Below the pieces are notes generated by a model. That model did not search any database and was not told the origin of the DNA. It was given only the letters and a program-made list of their open reading frames with translations. From Corynebacterium sp. (lineage in GTDB: Bacteria > Actinomycetota > Actinomycetes > Mycobacteriales > Mycobacteriaceae): a DNA stretch of 24,190 nucleotides. The stretch's first letter is position 1. Each line of letters begins with the position of its first letter. Both the position numbers and the translations under genes were made by a program. Positions 18,362-24,190 of this stretch are shown here, one piece after another. Location of the stretch: the NCBI RefSeq assembly GCF_030152825.1, contig NZ_JASLIP010000070.1, positions 1 through 24,190 of the forward strand, in the 5' to 3' direction.

Positions 18362-18397
18362 GGGCGCAGTGGCAGGGAACACTCCCTGCCATCGCCC
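18362..18397 (+). ncRNA. Stem-loop in the rpmH leader
   Basis: TGGCAGGGA (18370-18378) and TCCCTGCCA (18383-18391) form a perfect nine-base stem with loop ACAC. An outer helix GGGCG (18362-18366)/CGCCC (18393-18397) stacks around it with a small internal loop. No T-run follows, so it is not a standard terminator. It ends 55 bases before the rpmH start and could be a leader regulatory or RNA-stability element. Confidence 0.5.
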
Positions 18398-18452
18398 AAT
18401 CACGGTGCCGCAGCGCTTCGCCTCCGCGCGTAGTTTTAAGGAGTGAAGTACC

Positions 18453-18590
18453 GTGTCGAAGCGTACTTACCAGCCTAATAACCGCCGTCGCGCACGCGTG
18501 CACGGCTTCCGCACCCGCATGCGCACCCGCGCAGGTCGCGCGATCGTGTCCGCACGTCGTCGTAAGGGCCGCAAGTCCCTGACCGCTTAA
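18453..18590 (+). CDS. rpmH: 50S ribosomal protein L34
   Basis: A 45-codon gene encoding the small basic large-subunit protein L34. The product shows the family pattern SKRTYQPNNRRRARVHGFR followed by MRTRAGRAIVSARRRKGRKSLTA. It uses a GTG start at 18453, with AAGGAG nine bases upstream. It is the first gene of the rightward rpmH–rnpA–yidD–yidC cluster conserved in nearly all bacteria near the origin. A terminator follows, so most transcripts may end before rnpA, giving the needed excess of L34 over the RNase P protein. Confidence 0.98.
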   Translation: MSKRTYQPNNRRRARVHGFRTRMRTRAGRAIVSARRRKGRKSLTA

Positions 18591-18598
18591 TTGAGCGG

Positions 18599-18636
18599 GC
18601 GGCCAGCCTGGCCGCACACTCTCCCACCACGTGGGA
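18599..18636 (+). repeat. Two consecutive stem-loops after rpmH
   Basis: GCGGCCA (18599-18605)/TGGCCGC (18609-18615) and TCCCAC (18622-18627)/GTGGGA (18631-18636) are perfect hairpins, each with a three-base loop. They begin nine bases after the rpmH stop and lead directly into a terminator hairpin. They might protect the rpmH mRNA 3' end or act in processing between rpmH and rnpA. Three-base loops are tight, so at least one terminal pair may open. Confidence 0.5.
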
Positions 18637-18641
18637 AGCTC

Positions 18642-18672
18642 CGGCGCCTGCCACCCGGTGGGCGCCGTTTTT
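18642..18672 (+). terminator. Intrinsic terminator between rpmH and rnpA
   Basis: CGGCGCC (18642-18648) pairs with GGCGCCG (18661-18667), with an inner CCAC/GTGG-type helix, and is followed directly by TTTTT (18668-18672). It should end or attenuate rpmH transcription before rnpA, 74 bases before the rnpA start. Confidence 0.85.
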
Positions 18673-18745
18673 GCTGTAATTTCACCCTCATGCGGACCAA
18701 ACTAGCCAGGTCCCGCGCACCCAACCGACCACGAAGGAGCCTCCC

Positions 18746-19129
18746 ATGCTGGCACCGGAACACCGTCTCCGCTCCTCAGCGCTGTTTAGCACCGTGGTGA
18801 AGAAGGGTGCGCGCAAGGGCAGCCGCACTGTCGTCGTCCACCTCTGGACCCCGGAACCTGGCCCCGACGCCCCGCTGGAACTGACCGGCGGACCGCGAGC
18901 GGGCCTCATCGTCTCCAAGGCGGTCGGCAACGCCGTGGTCCGCCACGCTGTCTCCCGCAAGCTGCGCGCCGTCCTGGCCACCATCATCGACGACGACGCC
19001 ACCGCGGCGTCCCCACAGCTGCAGGAGACCAGCTTCGTGGTGGTGCGCGCCCTCCCCGCCAGCGCGAAGGCTAGCAGTAAGGAGTTGGAGTCCGATGTGC
19101 GACGCTGCCTCTCCCGGCTCTCCCGCTGA
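18746..19129 (+). CDS. rnpA: Ribonuclease P protein component
   Basis: A 127-residue basic protein that binds the RNase P RNA and helps process tRNA 5' ends. The family pattern is present: the N-terminal LAPEHRLRSSALFSTVVKKGARKG, the strand AGLIVSKAVGNAVVRHAVSRKLRA containing the RNR-type RNA-binding motif, and a C-terminal helix. The acidic patch IDDDATAAS is a small insertion. The start is ATG 18746, with GAAGGAG six bases upstream. The end overlaps the yidD start by 35 bases. It lies downstream of the rpmH terminator, so it is probably expressed by read-through or a weak promoter of its own. Confidence 0.97.
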   Translation: MLAPEHRLRSSALFSTVVKKGARKGSRTVVVHLWTPEPGPDAPLELTGGPRAGLIVSKAVGNAVVRHAVSRKLRAVLATIIDDDATAASPQLQETSFVVVRALPASAKASSKELESDVRRCLSRLSR

Positions 19130-19553
19130 GCGCGGTGCTTCCCCCGCGGGGGGCAGGGGCCAGTCCACTGAGCACAGCTCACAGCCGGGCGCCGAATCCC
19201 GCCGCAACCCCGGCTCCCAGGCTGAGTTCGAGGCCGGCGCCGGCAGCCGCACCGCGCGTCGACGCGTCACTGGCCGTGCCGCCCTGGCTCGCCGAGCGGT
19301 GTTGGCCTATCAGGATGTCCTTTCGCCCCTTAAAATGGGGCCATCATGCCGCTTCGAGCCGACCTGCAGTAATTACGCTCTCATGGCGTTGGAAAGGCAT
19401 GGTCTGCTCAAGGGGCTGTTACTGTCAATAGGTCGGCTGTTGCGCTGTGCCCCTTGGCATCCGGGCGGGTGGGACCCCGTTCCGCCCCGCAAGAGCAGGG
19501 CTAAGCCCAAGCCTGAAGAGACTCCGCAAGATTTTGAGACGTCCGAAAAGTAG
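19095..19553 (+). CDS. yidD: YidD membrane protein insertion efficiency factor
   Basis: A 152-residue YidD family protein, a small membrane-associated factor thought to help YidC insert proteins. The core lies at about residues 67-130 and has the signature GPSCRFEPTCSNYALMAL, then GLLKGLLLSIGRLLRCAPWHPGGWDPVP, with the conserved cysteines. YidD proteins are usually 70-120 residues. Here an N-terminal Ser/Gly/Ala/Arg-rich extension of about 60 residues results from the overlap with rnpA. The ATG at 19095 has AAGGAG ten bases upstream and GGAG closer by. No later start with a better site is seen, but a shorter protein cannot be excluded. yidC follows after 15 bases. Confidence 0.93.
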   Translation: MCDAASPGSPAERGASPAGGRGQSTEHSSQPGAESRRNPGSQAEFEAGAGSRTARRRVTGRAALARRAVLAYQDVLSPLKMGPSCRFEPTCSNYALMALERHGLLKGLLLSIGRLLRCAPWHPGGWDPVPPRKSRAKPKPEETPQDFETSEK

Positions 19554-19568
19554 AGGATCCCTCCAGAC

Positions 19569-20543
19569 GTGCTGAATTTTATTTATTACCCGATTTCAGC
19601 GGTCCTGTGGTTCTGGCACAAAGTGTTCAGCTATGTGCTCGACCCAGCCGCGGGCACCACGTGGGCGCTTTCCATCGTCTTCCTCGTGGTGACCATCCGT
19701 ATCCTGTTGGTCAAGCCCACCGCTAACCAGCTCCGCTCCTCGCGCAAGATGCAGGAGTTCCAGCCAAAGATGAAAGAACTCCAGCGCAAGTACGCCAACG
19801 ACCAGCAGAAGCTGATGGTTGAGGTGCGTAAGGCGCAGCAGGAGATGGGTGTCCGCCCGATGGCGGCCTGCCTTCCGATGCTGATCCAGATGCCGATCTT
19901 CATCGGCCTGTTCCACGTGCTGCGTTCCTTCAACCGCACCGGCACGGGCACTGGCCAGCTGGGCATGAGCATCGAGGAGACCCGTAACACCCCGAACTAC
20001 GTCTTCGGCGTGGACGAGGTCCAGTCCTTCCTCGACGCCCGCCTGTTCGGTGCGCCGCTGTCCTCCTACATCTCCATGGACCCCTCCGGTTACGGCGCCT
20101 TCTCCCCGGCAGGCATCGCCCCGGACTTCACGAAGGCGAACATCATCGCCGTCGTCCTGCCGCTGATGCTGGGTGCTGCGGTGATCATGCACTTCACCGC
20201 ACGCCTGTCCTTGAACCGCAACAAGAAGCGTCAGGCGAATAACCCGAAGCCGGCGGCTGATGACCTGAAGGCCCAGCAGATGCAGATGCAGATGGACATG
20301 ATGCAGCGCATCATGCTGTGGTTCATGCCGCTGCTGATCCTCGCCGGTGGTTTCCTCTGGCAGGTTGGTCTGGCTCTGTACATGTTCACCAACGGTCTGT
20401 GGACCTTCGTCCAGCAGCGCATCCTGTTCGGAATCATGGATAAGGAAGAGGAGGAGGAGCGCCAGGCGAAGCTCGAGGCCCGCCGCACCTCCGCCCCGAA
20501 GCCGGGTGCGAAGCCGAAGAACAACAAGAAGCGGAAGAAGTAA
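19569..20543 (+). CDS. yidC: YidC/Oxa1 family membrane protein insertase
   Basis: A 324-residue insertase of the short actinobacterial/Gram-positive type, without the large periplasmic domain of proteobacterial YidC. Five hydrophobic segments are visible (about 1-25, 30-50, 98-122, 195-222 and 250-280). The second contains the conserved groove arginine (VVTIRILLVKP), followed by the cytoplasmic coiled hairpin QLRSSRKMQEFQPKMKELQRKY. The loop LPMLIQMPIFIGLFHVLRSFNR is family-typical. The C-terminal tail is strongly basic (KPKNNKKRKK) and would lie near ribosomes. The start is GTG 19569, with only a weak ribosome-binding site (GAGG), so coupling to yidD 15 bases upstream is likely. A strong terminator follows. 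Confidence 0.96.
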   Translation: MLNFIYYPISAVLWFWHKVFSYVLDPAAGTTWALSIVFLVVTIRILLVKPTANQLRSSRKMQEFQPKMKELQRKYANDQQKLMVEVRKAQQEMGVRPMAACLPMLIQMPIFIGLFHVLRSFNRTGTGTGQLGMSIEETRNTPNYVFGVDEVQSFLDARLFGAPLSSYISMDPSGYGAFSPAGIAPDFTKANIIAVVLPLMLGAAVIMHFTARLSLNRNKKRQANNPKPAADDLKAQQMQMQMDMMQRIMLWFMPLLILAGGFLWQVGLALYMFTNGLWTFVQQRILFGIMDKEEEEERQAKLEARRTSAPKPGAKPKNNKKRKK

Positions 20544-20562
20544 CTCCGGTCTTCCGCTCCCC

Positions 20563-20593
20563 GCGCCGCACGGTTCGCCGTGTGGCGCTTTTT
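20563..20593 (+). terminator. Intrinsic terminator after yidC
   Basis: GCGCCGCACGG (20563-20573) pairs with CCGTGTGGCGC (20578-20588) through eleven pairs (one G·U) around the stable tetraloop TTCG, followed by TTTTT (20589-20593). It ends the rpmH–yidC transcription unit. Confidence 0.92.
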
Positions 20594-20818
20594 CTTTGCC
20601 CTTTTCAGGACGTCGAGGCTCTCCAGTGGTTCCGCACTCCCGTTTTGTTCCGGCGCCTGCCCGCCCGCTCACGCGCCCGCCAGAATCGTCGCCTCTCCTT
20701 CGTTGCCGTAAGAGGCTTCCCCATCGAGTTTGCCCCTCTTTCGGGCCGCTGCCCGGCAAGCCCCCACTTTCCTTTGGGAGATCGTCCTCTTCCCCTGCCC
20801 ACCCGGTCTGGGAGAAAG
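20594..20818. other. Non-coding gap between yidC and rsmG
   Basis: No gene is supported here. Open frames crossing the gap translate to Pro/Arg/Ser-rich sequence without family features. In Mycobacterium the jag gene occupies this position, and no trace of its R3H or KH domains is seen. The stretch is pyrimidine-rich on the plus strand. It ends in the rsmG promoter. Confidence 0.6.
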
Positions 20819-20846
20819 TTGGGTTGTCGTGGAAAGCCACTAGAAT
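20819..20846 (+). promoter_or_regulatory. Putative rsmG–parA–parB promoter touching parS
   Basis: TTGGGT (20819-20824) is followed by a 16-base spacer and TAGAAT (20841-20846). The last base of the −10 is the first base of parS. Transcription would begin near 20854, where an in-frame GTG allows a leaderless start. ParB on parS would occlude this promoter. Confidence 0.5.
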
Positions 20847-21639
20847 GTTTCACGTGAAACATCGTGATTCTGACGCTTCGAAAAACCAGTCCCCCAACCC
20901 GGCCGCTGCGGACTCCAAGAAGGGTGCCGCGGCTGCCGGCGGCTCTACCGGTGAGCAGCAGATCACGTCCCTGACGCCGGATAACCACGGGGGCGAGCTG
21001 CAGGTCGATGGGCTGCGCCCGGAGAACCTGGGTGAGGTCTTTGGCGACCGCGCTCCTTTGGCCGAGCGCTACGCCCAGTGGCTCGAGACCGCCGGCATCC
21101 AGCGTGGCCTCATCGGCCCCCGCGAGGTGCCGCGCATCTGGGATCGCCACATCATGAACTCCGCCGTCCTTGCCGAGATCATCGAGGACGGCGAGCGGGT
21201 CATCGACGTCGGTTCCGGGGCTGGCCTCCCAGGTATCCCGCTGGCCATCGCACGTCCCAACGTGAAGGTGCAGCTGCTGGAGCCGCTTTTGCGCCGCACG
21301 AAGTTCCTGGAGGAGGTCGTCGAGGACCTGGGCCTGGACAACGTCGAGGTCCACCGTGGACGCGCGGAAGAAAAGGCAATCGTCCGGAAGCTTGCGGGCG
21401 CGGACGTCGTGACCTCCCGGGCCGTCGCACCACTGGGGCGCCTGTGCCAGTGGTCCCTCCCTCTCGCTCGAGTGGGTGGCCAGATGCGCGCCCTGAAGGG
21501 TAGTTCCGTGGCTGAAGAGCTGGAGCGGGATAAGGCCCAGATTGATAAGCTTGGCGGAGGGACACGCTCCGTGGTTGAGCTGGGCAAGGGCGTGCTGGAG
21601 GAATCCACCTTCGCTGTCATTGTGGAAAAGGCGCGCTAA
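20845..21639 (+). CDS. rsmG: 16S rRNA 7-methylguanosine methyltransferase RsmG
   Basis: An SAM-dependent methyltransferase (formerly GidB) that makes m7G in the 530 loop of 16S rRNA; loss gives low-level streptomycin resistance in other bacteria. The SAM-binding motif is VIDVGSGAGLPGIPLA (119-134), with further family blocks at PREVPRIWDRHIMNS (92-106) and LLRRTKFLEEVVEDLGL (148-164). Including the ATG at 20845 it has 264 residues. The start lies inside parS, so the protein begins MFHVKH; a GTG at 20854 inside the same site is an alternative leaderless start. Residues 1-57 are low-complexity and not part of the enzyme fold. It is followed by parA, as is usual in actinobacteria. Confidence 0.95.
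   Translation: MFHVKHRDSDASKNQSPNPAAADSKKGAAAAGGSTGEQQITSLTPDNHGGELQVDGLRPENLGEVFGDRAPLAERYAQWLETAGIQRGLIGPREVPRIWDRHIMNSAVLAEIIEDGERVIDVGSGAGLPGIPLAIARPNVKVQLLEPLLRRTKFLEEVVEDLGLDNVEVHRGRAEEKAIVRKLAGADVVTSRAVAPLGRLCQWSLPLARVGGQMRALKGSSVAEELERDKAQIDKLGGGTRSVVELGKGVLEESTFAVIVEKAR
20846..20861. promoter_or_regulatory. parS site at the rsmG start
   Basis: A perfect TGTTTCACGTGAAACA. It overlaps the rsmG −10 by one base and codes for the first residues of RsmG. It is 815 bases from the next parS. Confidence 0.95.
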
Positions 21640-21660
21640 AGCGGGCGACTCAAAGGAAAT

Positions 21661-21676
21661 TGTTTCACGTGAAACA
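21661..21676. promoter_or_regulatory. parS site before parA
   Basis: A perfect TGTTTCACGTGAAACA in the 78-base gap between rsmG and parA, 41 bases before the parA start. It is placed to seed ParB loading and possibly to limit parA transcription. Confidence 0.96.
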
Positions 21677-21717
21677 TTGCGGCGATCACGAGGATCGCGA
21701 CGGACGGAGGAAGGGTA

Positions 21718-22650
21718 GTGGCACCAATGCAGTGGGATGACACCCCGATCGCGCAGGCCGCGCGCCAGGCTGCCAAGATGCAGAACGCCCACAACCTGAA
21801 GCTTCCGAAGCCAGAGAAGCCCCGGAAGATTACGATCGCGAACCAGAAGGGTGGGGTCGGTAAGACCACCTCCACGGTGAACCTCGCCTGGGCGCTGGGG
21901 CTGCACGGCCTCAAGGTTTTGGTCATCGACCTGGACCCGCAGGGCAATGCCTCCACGGCGCTCGACGCCGAGCACCGGATGGGTACCCCCTCCAGCTACG
22001 AGTTGCTCATCGGCGAGATGAACGCTGCCGAGGTGATGCAGCAGAACCCGGTGAACGATAACGTGTACACGATCCCGGCGACCATCGACCTCGCCGGCTC
22101 GGAGATCGAGCTCGTGTCCATGGTCCGGCGCGAGTACCGCTTGGTCGATGCGATCAACGATGACTTCCTTGCCGAGCAGGGCTTCGACTATGTGTTTATC
22201 GACTGTCCGCCCTCCCTTGGCCTGCTGACCATCAACGCGATGACCGCGGTCAATGAGGTCCTCATCCCCATCCAGTGCGAGTATTACGCGCTCGAGGGCG
22301 TGGGCCAGCTGCTGAATAACATCTCGATGATCCGCGAGAACCTCAACAAGAACCTGCACATCAGCGCCGTCCTGTTGACCATGTACGACGGCCGCACGAA
22401 GCTTTCCGAGCAGGTCTCCGACGAGGTGCGGAACCACTTCGGCTCCGTGGTCCTGGACAATCACATTCCGCGCTCGGTCAAGGTGTCCGAAGCTCCTGGT
22501 TACGGCCAGACTGTTCTCCAGTACGACGGTGGTTCGCGCGGCGCTCTTGCCTACTTCGATGCCGCTGTTGAGTTCGCCAAGCGTGGCGATTACCTCCCGA
22601 GCGAGGAGACCGCCCCGATCGGCATCGCGCCGGAGCTGCACAACATCTAA
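21718..22650 (+). CDS. parA: Chromosome-partitioning ATPase ParA (Soj)
   Basis: A 310-residue ParA-type ATPase that binds DNA as an ATP dimer and drives ParB–parS complexes apart. The deviant Walker A motif KGGVGKTT is at 44-51, Walker A' IDLDPQGNAS follows, and Walker B is FIDCPPSLGLLT. A conserved block near the C-terminus reads IPRSVKVSEAPGYGQTV. An N-terminal extension of about 35 residues (Gln/Ala/Lys/Pro-rich) precedes the fold, as in mycobacterial ParA. The start is GTG 21718, with GGAGG seven bases upstream; an ATG three codons later is possible. It lies between two parS sites and upstream of parB. Confidence 0.97.
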   Translation: MAPMQWDDTPIAQAARQAAKMQNAHNLKLPKPEKPRKITIANQKGGVGKTTSTVNLAWALGLHGLKVLVIDLDPQGNASTALDAEHRMGTPSSYELLIGEMNAAEVMQQNPVNDNVYTIPATIDLAGSEIELVSMVRREYRLVDAINDDFLAEQGFDYVFIDCPPSLGLLTINAMTAVNEVLIPIQCEYYALEGVGQLLNNISMIRENLNKNLHISAVLLTMYDGRTKLSEQVSDEVRNHFGSVVLDNHIPRSVKVSEAPGYGQTVLQYDGGSRGALAYFDAAVEFAKRGDYLPSEETAPIGIAPELHNI

Positions 22651-22659
22651 ACCCTCGAA

Positions 22660-22675
22660 TGTTTCACGTGAAACA
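22660..22675. promoter_or_regulatory. parS site before parB
   Basis: A perfect TGTTTCACGTGAAACA, starting nine bases after the parA stop and ending 65 bases before the parB GTG. It is the fourth copy in the window. Confidence 0.96.
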
Positions 22676-22740
22676 ATGCCCGGTTTCCGGGCAGACCCCG
22701 CCTCCCCCATCATCACAACTTTGGATTGAAGGTAAAGACC

Positions 22741-24168
22741 GTGGCTAAGAAGGATTCGGCATCTAAGAAGGCTTCGAGCGCTCAGGGTGGCGCGAAGGCG
22801 CCTCGCGGCGCGGCCCGCAAGCCGGCGATGCCGGCGGCCCTCCCCGACCGGGAGGCCACCCGACGCGGCGGACTCGGTCGCGGTCTCGCGAGCCTGATCC
22901 CGACTGGTCCGTCTCGACCGGGTTTGGGCAACGGCGCGGCTGATGTGATTCTCGGCGGCGGGGGCGCCGGCGGGGCGGCCGCCCGCCAGAACGCGGGTCA
23001 GGATTTCGAGGATGCTGCCCGTGGCGGCGCCGGATCGGCGTCCGGAAATGGCGGAGCGGATATTCGTCACAGTGACGTTAATCGCCCAACCTCCAGTATG
23101 GGCGAGAACACCGGCGCGGCGGCCAAAAAATCCGCCTCCGGGGCATCGGGTGAAGTCACCGGTTCGGATGCCAAGGGCGCCACGGGTCCGAAGGCTGCGA
23201 AGGCTGGCGCTTCGAAGGACGGCGCCGCGAAGAAGAGCGGTTCCCAGTCCCGCTCCGCAAGCTCGTCCGCGCCGCAGGGTTCGACCGCGCCGCAGGGCTC
23301 GGCTGAACTTCAGGGTGAGTCCGGCACCCCGGACGTCCCCAATACGGATAGCTTCGGCGCGACCTATCAGGAACTCCCCCTCGACGCGATCACCACAAAC
23401 CCGAAGCAGCCGCGCGCTGTCTTCGATGAGGAACAGCTCAACGAGCTCGTCCACTCCATCCAGGAGTTTGGGCTCATGCAGCCTATCGTGGTTCGCCCGG
23501 TCAGCGGCGCGCCTGCTCCCTATGAGCTCATCATGGGTGAGCGTCGCCTCCGCGCATCCAAGAAGGCCGGCCTGGAGACGATCCCGGCCATCGTCCGTGA
23601 GACGCAGGACGACGCGATGCTGCGCGACGCCCTGCTAGAGAACATCCACCGCGTGCAGCTGAACCCGCTTGAAGAGGCGGCCGCTTATCAGCAGCTGCTG
23701 GAGGAGTTCGGCGTGACCCAGGAGCAGCTGGCCAAGCGCATCGGACGCTCCCGCTCCCTGATCGCGAACATGATTCGCCTGCTCCAGCTGCCCGTCGCGG
23801 TGCAGCGACGCGTGAGCGCAGGCGTGCTCAGTGCCGGCCACGCCCGCGCCCTGCTGGGGCTCAAGGGCGGCGAGGAAGCGCAGGCACAGCTGGCTGACCG
23901 CATCGTCGCCGAGGGGCTGAGCGTCCGCGCCACGGAGGAAGCTGTCACGCTGATGAACCGTGGCGAGGGGCAGAAGCAGGAGCGCAAGCAGCGCACCCCT
24001 GCTCCTCTGCCGGACTACGTCAACAGCTGGGTGGACGACTTCGCGGACACCCTGGAGACCAAGGTCAGCGTCCAGATGGGCAAGAAGCGCGGCCGGATCG
24101 TCGTCGAGTTCGGCGGTCAGGAGGACTTCGACCGCATCATCGAGATCCTCGGCGGTGGCGAACAGTAG
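22741..24168 (+). CDS. parB: Chromosome-partitioning protein ParB (Spo0J)
   Basis: A 475-residue ParB, the parS-binding CTPase clamp. The ParA-stimulating motif RGGLGRGLASLIP is at 42-54. A very long Ala/Gly/Ser-rich linker (about 55-205) follows. The ParB/Srx CTP-binding domain starts at LPLDAITTNPKQPR (212-225), with the GERRLRA motif (266-272) and ENIHR (300-304). The helix-turn-helix that reads parS is about 313-350 (GVTQEQLAKRIGRSRSLIANMIRLLQLP), and a C-terminal dimerisation domain ends the protein. Actinobacterial ParB proteins are usually about 330-380 residues, and the excess is all in the linker. The start is GTG 22741, with GAAGG eight bases upstream; the frame is open to TTG 22726, which is less likely. 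Confidence 0.97.
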   Translation: MAKKDSASKKASSAQGGAKAPRGAARKPAMPAALPDREATRRGGLGRGLASLIPTGPSRPGLGNGAADVILGGGGAGGAAARQNAGQDFEDAARGGAGSASGNGGADIRHSDVNRPTSSMGENTGAAAKKSASGASGEVTGSDAKGATGPKAAKAGASKDGAAKKSGSQSRSASSSAPQGSTAPQGSAELQGESGTPDVPNTDSFGATYQELPLDAITTNPKQPRAVFDEEQLNELVHSIQEFGLMQPIVVRPVSGAPAPYELIMGERRLRASKKAGLETIPAIVRETQDDAMLRDALLENIHRVQLNPLEEAAAYQQLLEEFGVTQEQLAKRIGRSRSLIANMIRLLQLPVAVQRRVSAGVLSAGHARALLGLKGGEEAQAQLADRIVAEGLSVRATEEAVTLMNRGEGQKQERKQRTPAPLPDYVNSWVDDFADTLETKVSVQMGKKRGRIVVEFGGQEDFDRIIEILGGGEQ

Positions 24169-24190
24169 TTGCGGCGCTCCGCGGTGCCCG

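Noticed and set aside
20347..21639. A single 430-codon frame joining the yidC end to rsmG
   Set aside because: The upstream part is out of frame with yidC, crosses a strong terminator and has no family features. Only the part from 20845 is RsmG.
20605..23454. 949-codon open frame on the minus strand opposite rsmG, parA and parB
   Set aside because: It lies antisense to three clearly identified genes, runs through parS sites and the promoter region, and its translation is Arg/Gly/Leu/Val-rich with no domain. High GC makes such shadow frames common.

Overview
The window is the chromosomal replication-origin region of a high-GC actinobacterium, most likely a Corynebacterium. The evidence is the order dnaA–dnaN–recF–dciA–gyrB–gyrA on one side of the origin and rpmH–rnpA–yidD–yidC–rsmG–parA–parB on the other. 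Further support comes from a DUF3566 membrane protein followed by tRNA-Ile and tRNA-Ala after gyrA (the arrangement around Rv0007 in Mycobacterium), an actinobacterial RecF signature (HGESWS) and actinobacterial parS sites. The species cannot be named from sequence alone.

Layout on the minus strand, leaving the origin leftwards: dnaA (16072-17784), the oriC gap with seven perfect DnaA boxes (15542-15817), dnaN, recF, dciA (DUF721) and gyrB. Next come a Fic-domain protein with a C-terminal winged helix and an overlapping alpha/beta hydrolase, then after a head-on block gyrA, the DUF3566 gene, tRNA-Ile and tRNA-Ala. The head-on plus-strand block (3523-7299) holds an MFS sugar transporter, a GH1 beta-glycosidase and a frameshifted gene of unknown function. 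The whole gyrB–gyrA interval looks like accessory DNA placed in a core operon region.

Layout on the plus strand, leaving the origin rightwards: a 668-base dnaA–rpmH gap with extra DnaA boxes and divergent promoters, then rpmH (45 codons), three stem-loops ending in a terminator, rnpA overlapping yidD, yidC and a strong terminator. A roughly 250-base non-coding gap follows, then rsmG, parA and parB. Four identical 16-bp parS sites are present: one in front of each of rsmG, parA and parB, and one beside the frameshifted gene at 6342.

The genes work together in replication initiation (DnaA, DnaN, DciA), recombination and topology (RecF, gyrase), origin segregation (ParA, ParB, parS), and ribosome and membrane biogenesis (L34, RNase P protein, YidD, YidC, RsmG). 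The points most worth a second look are the pair of tandem palindromes in front of the Fic gene, the 20-bp phased pairs of DnaA boxes, the parS site that overlaps the rsmG promoter and start codon, and the frameshifted unknown gene. I did not find a clearly new multi-gene system. The Fic–hydrolase unit with its operators is the best candidate for undescribed regulation.
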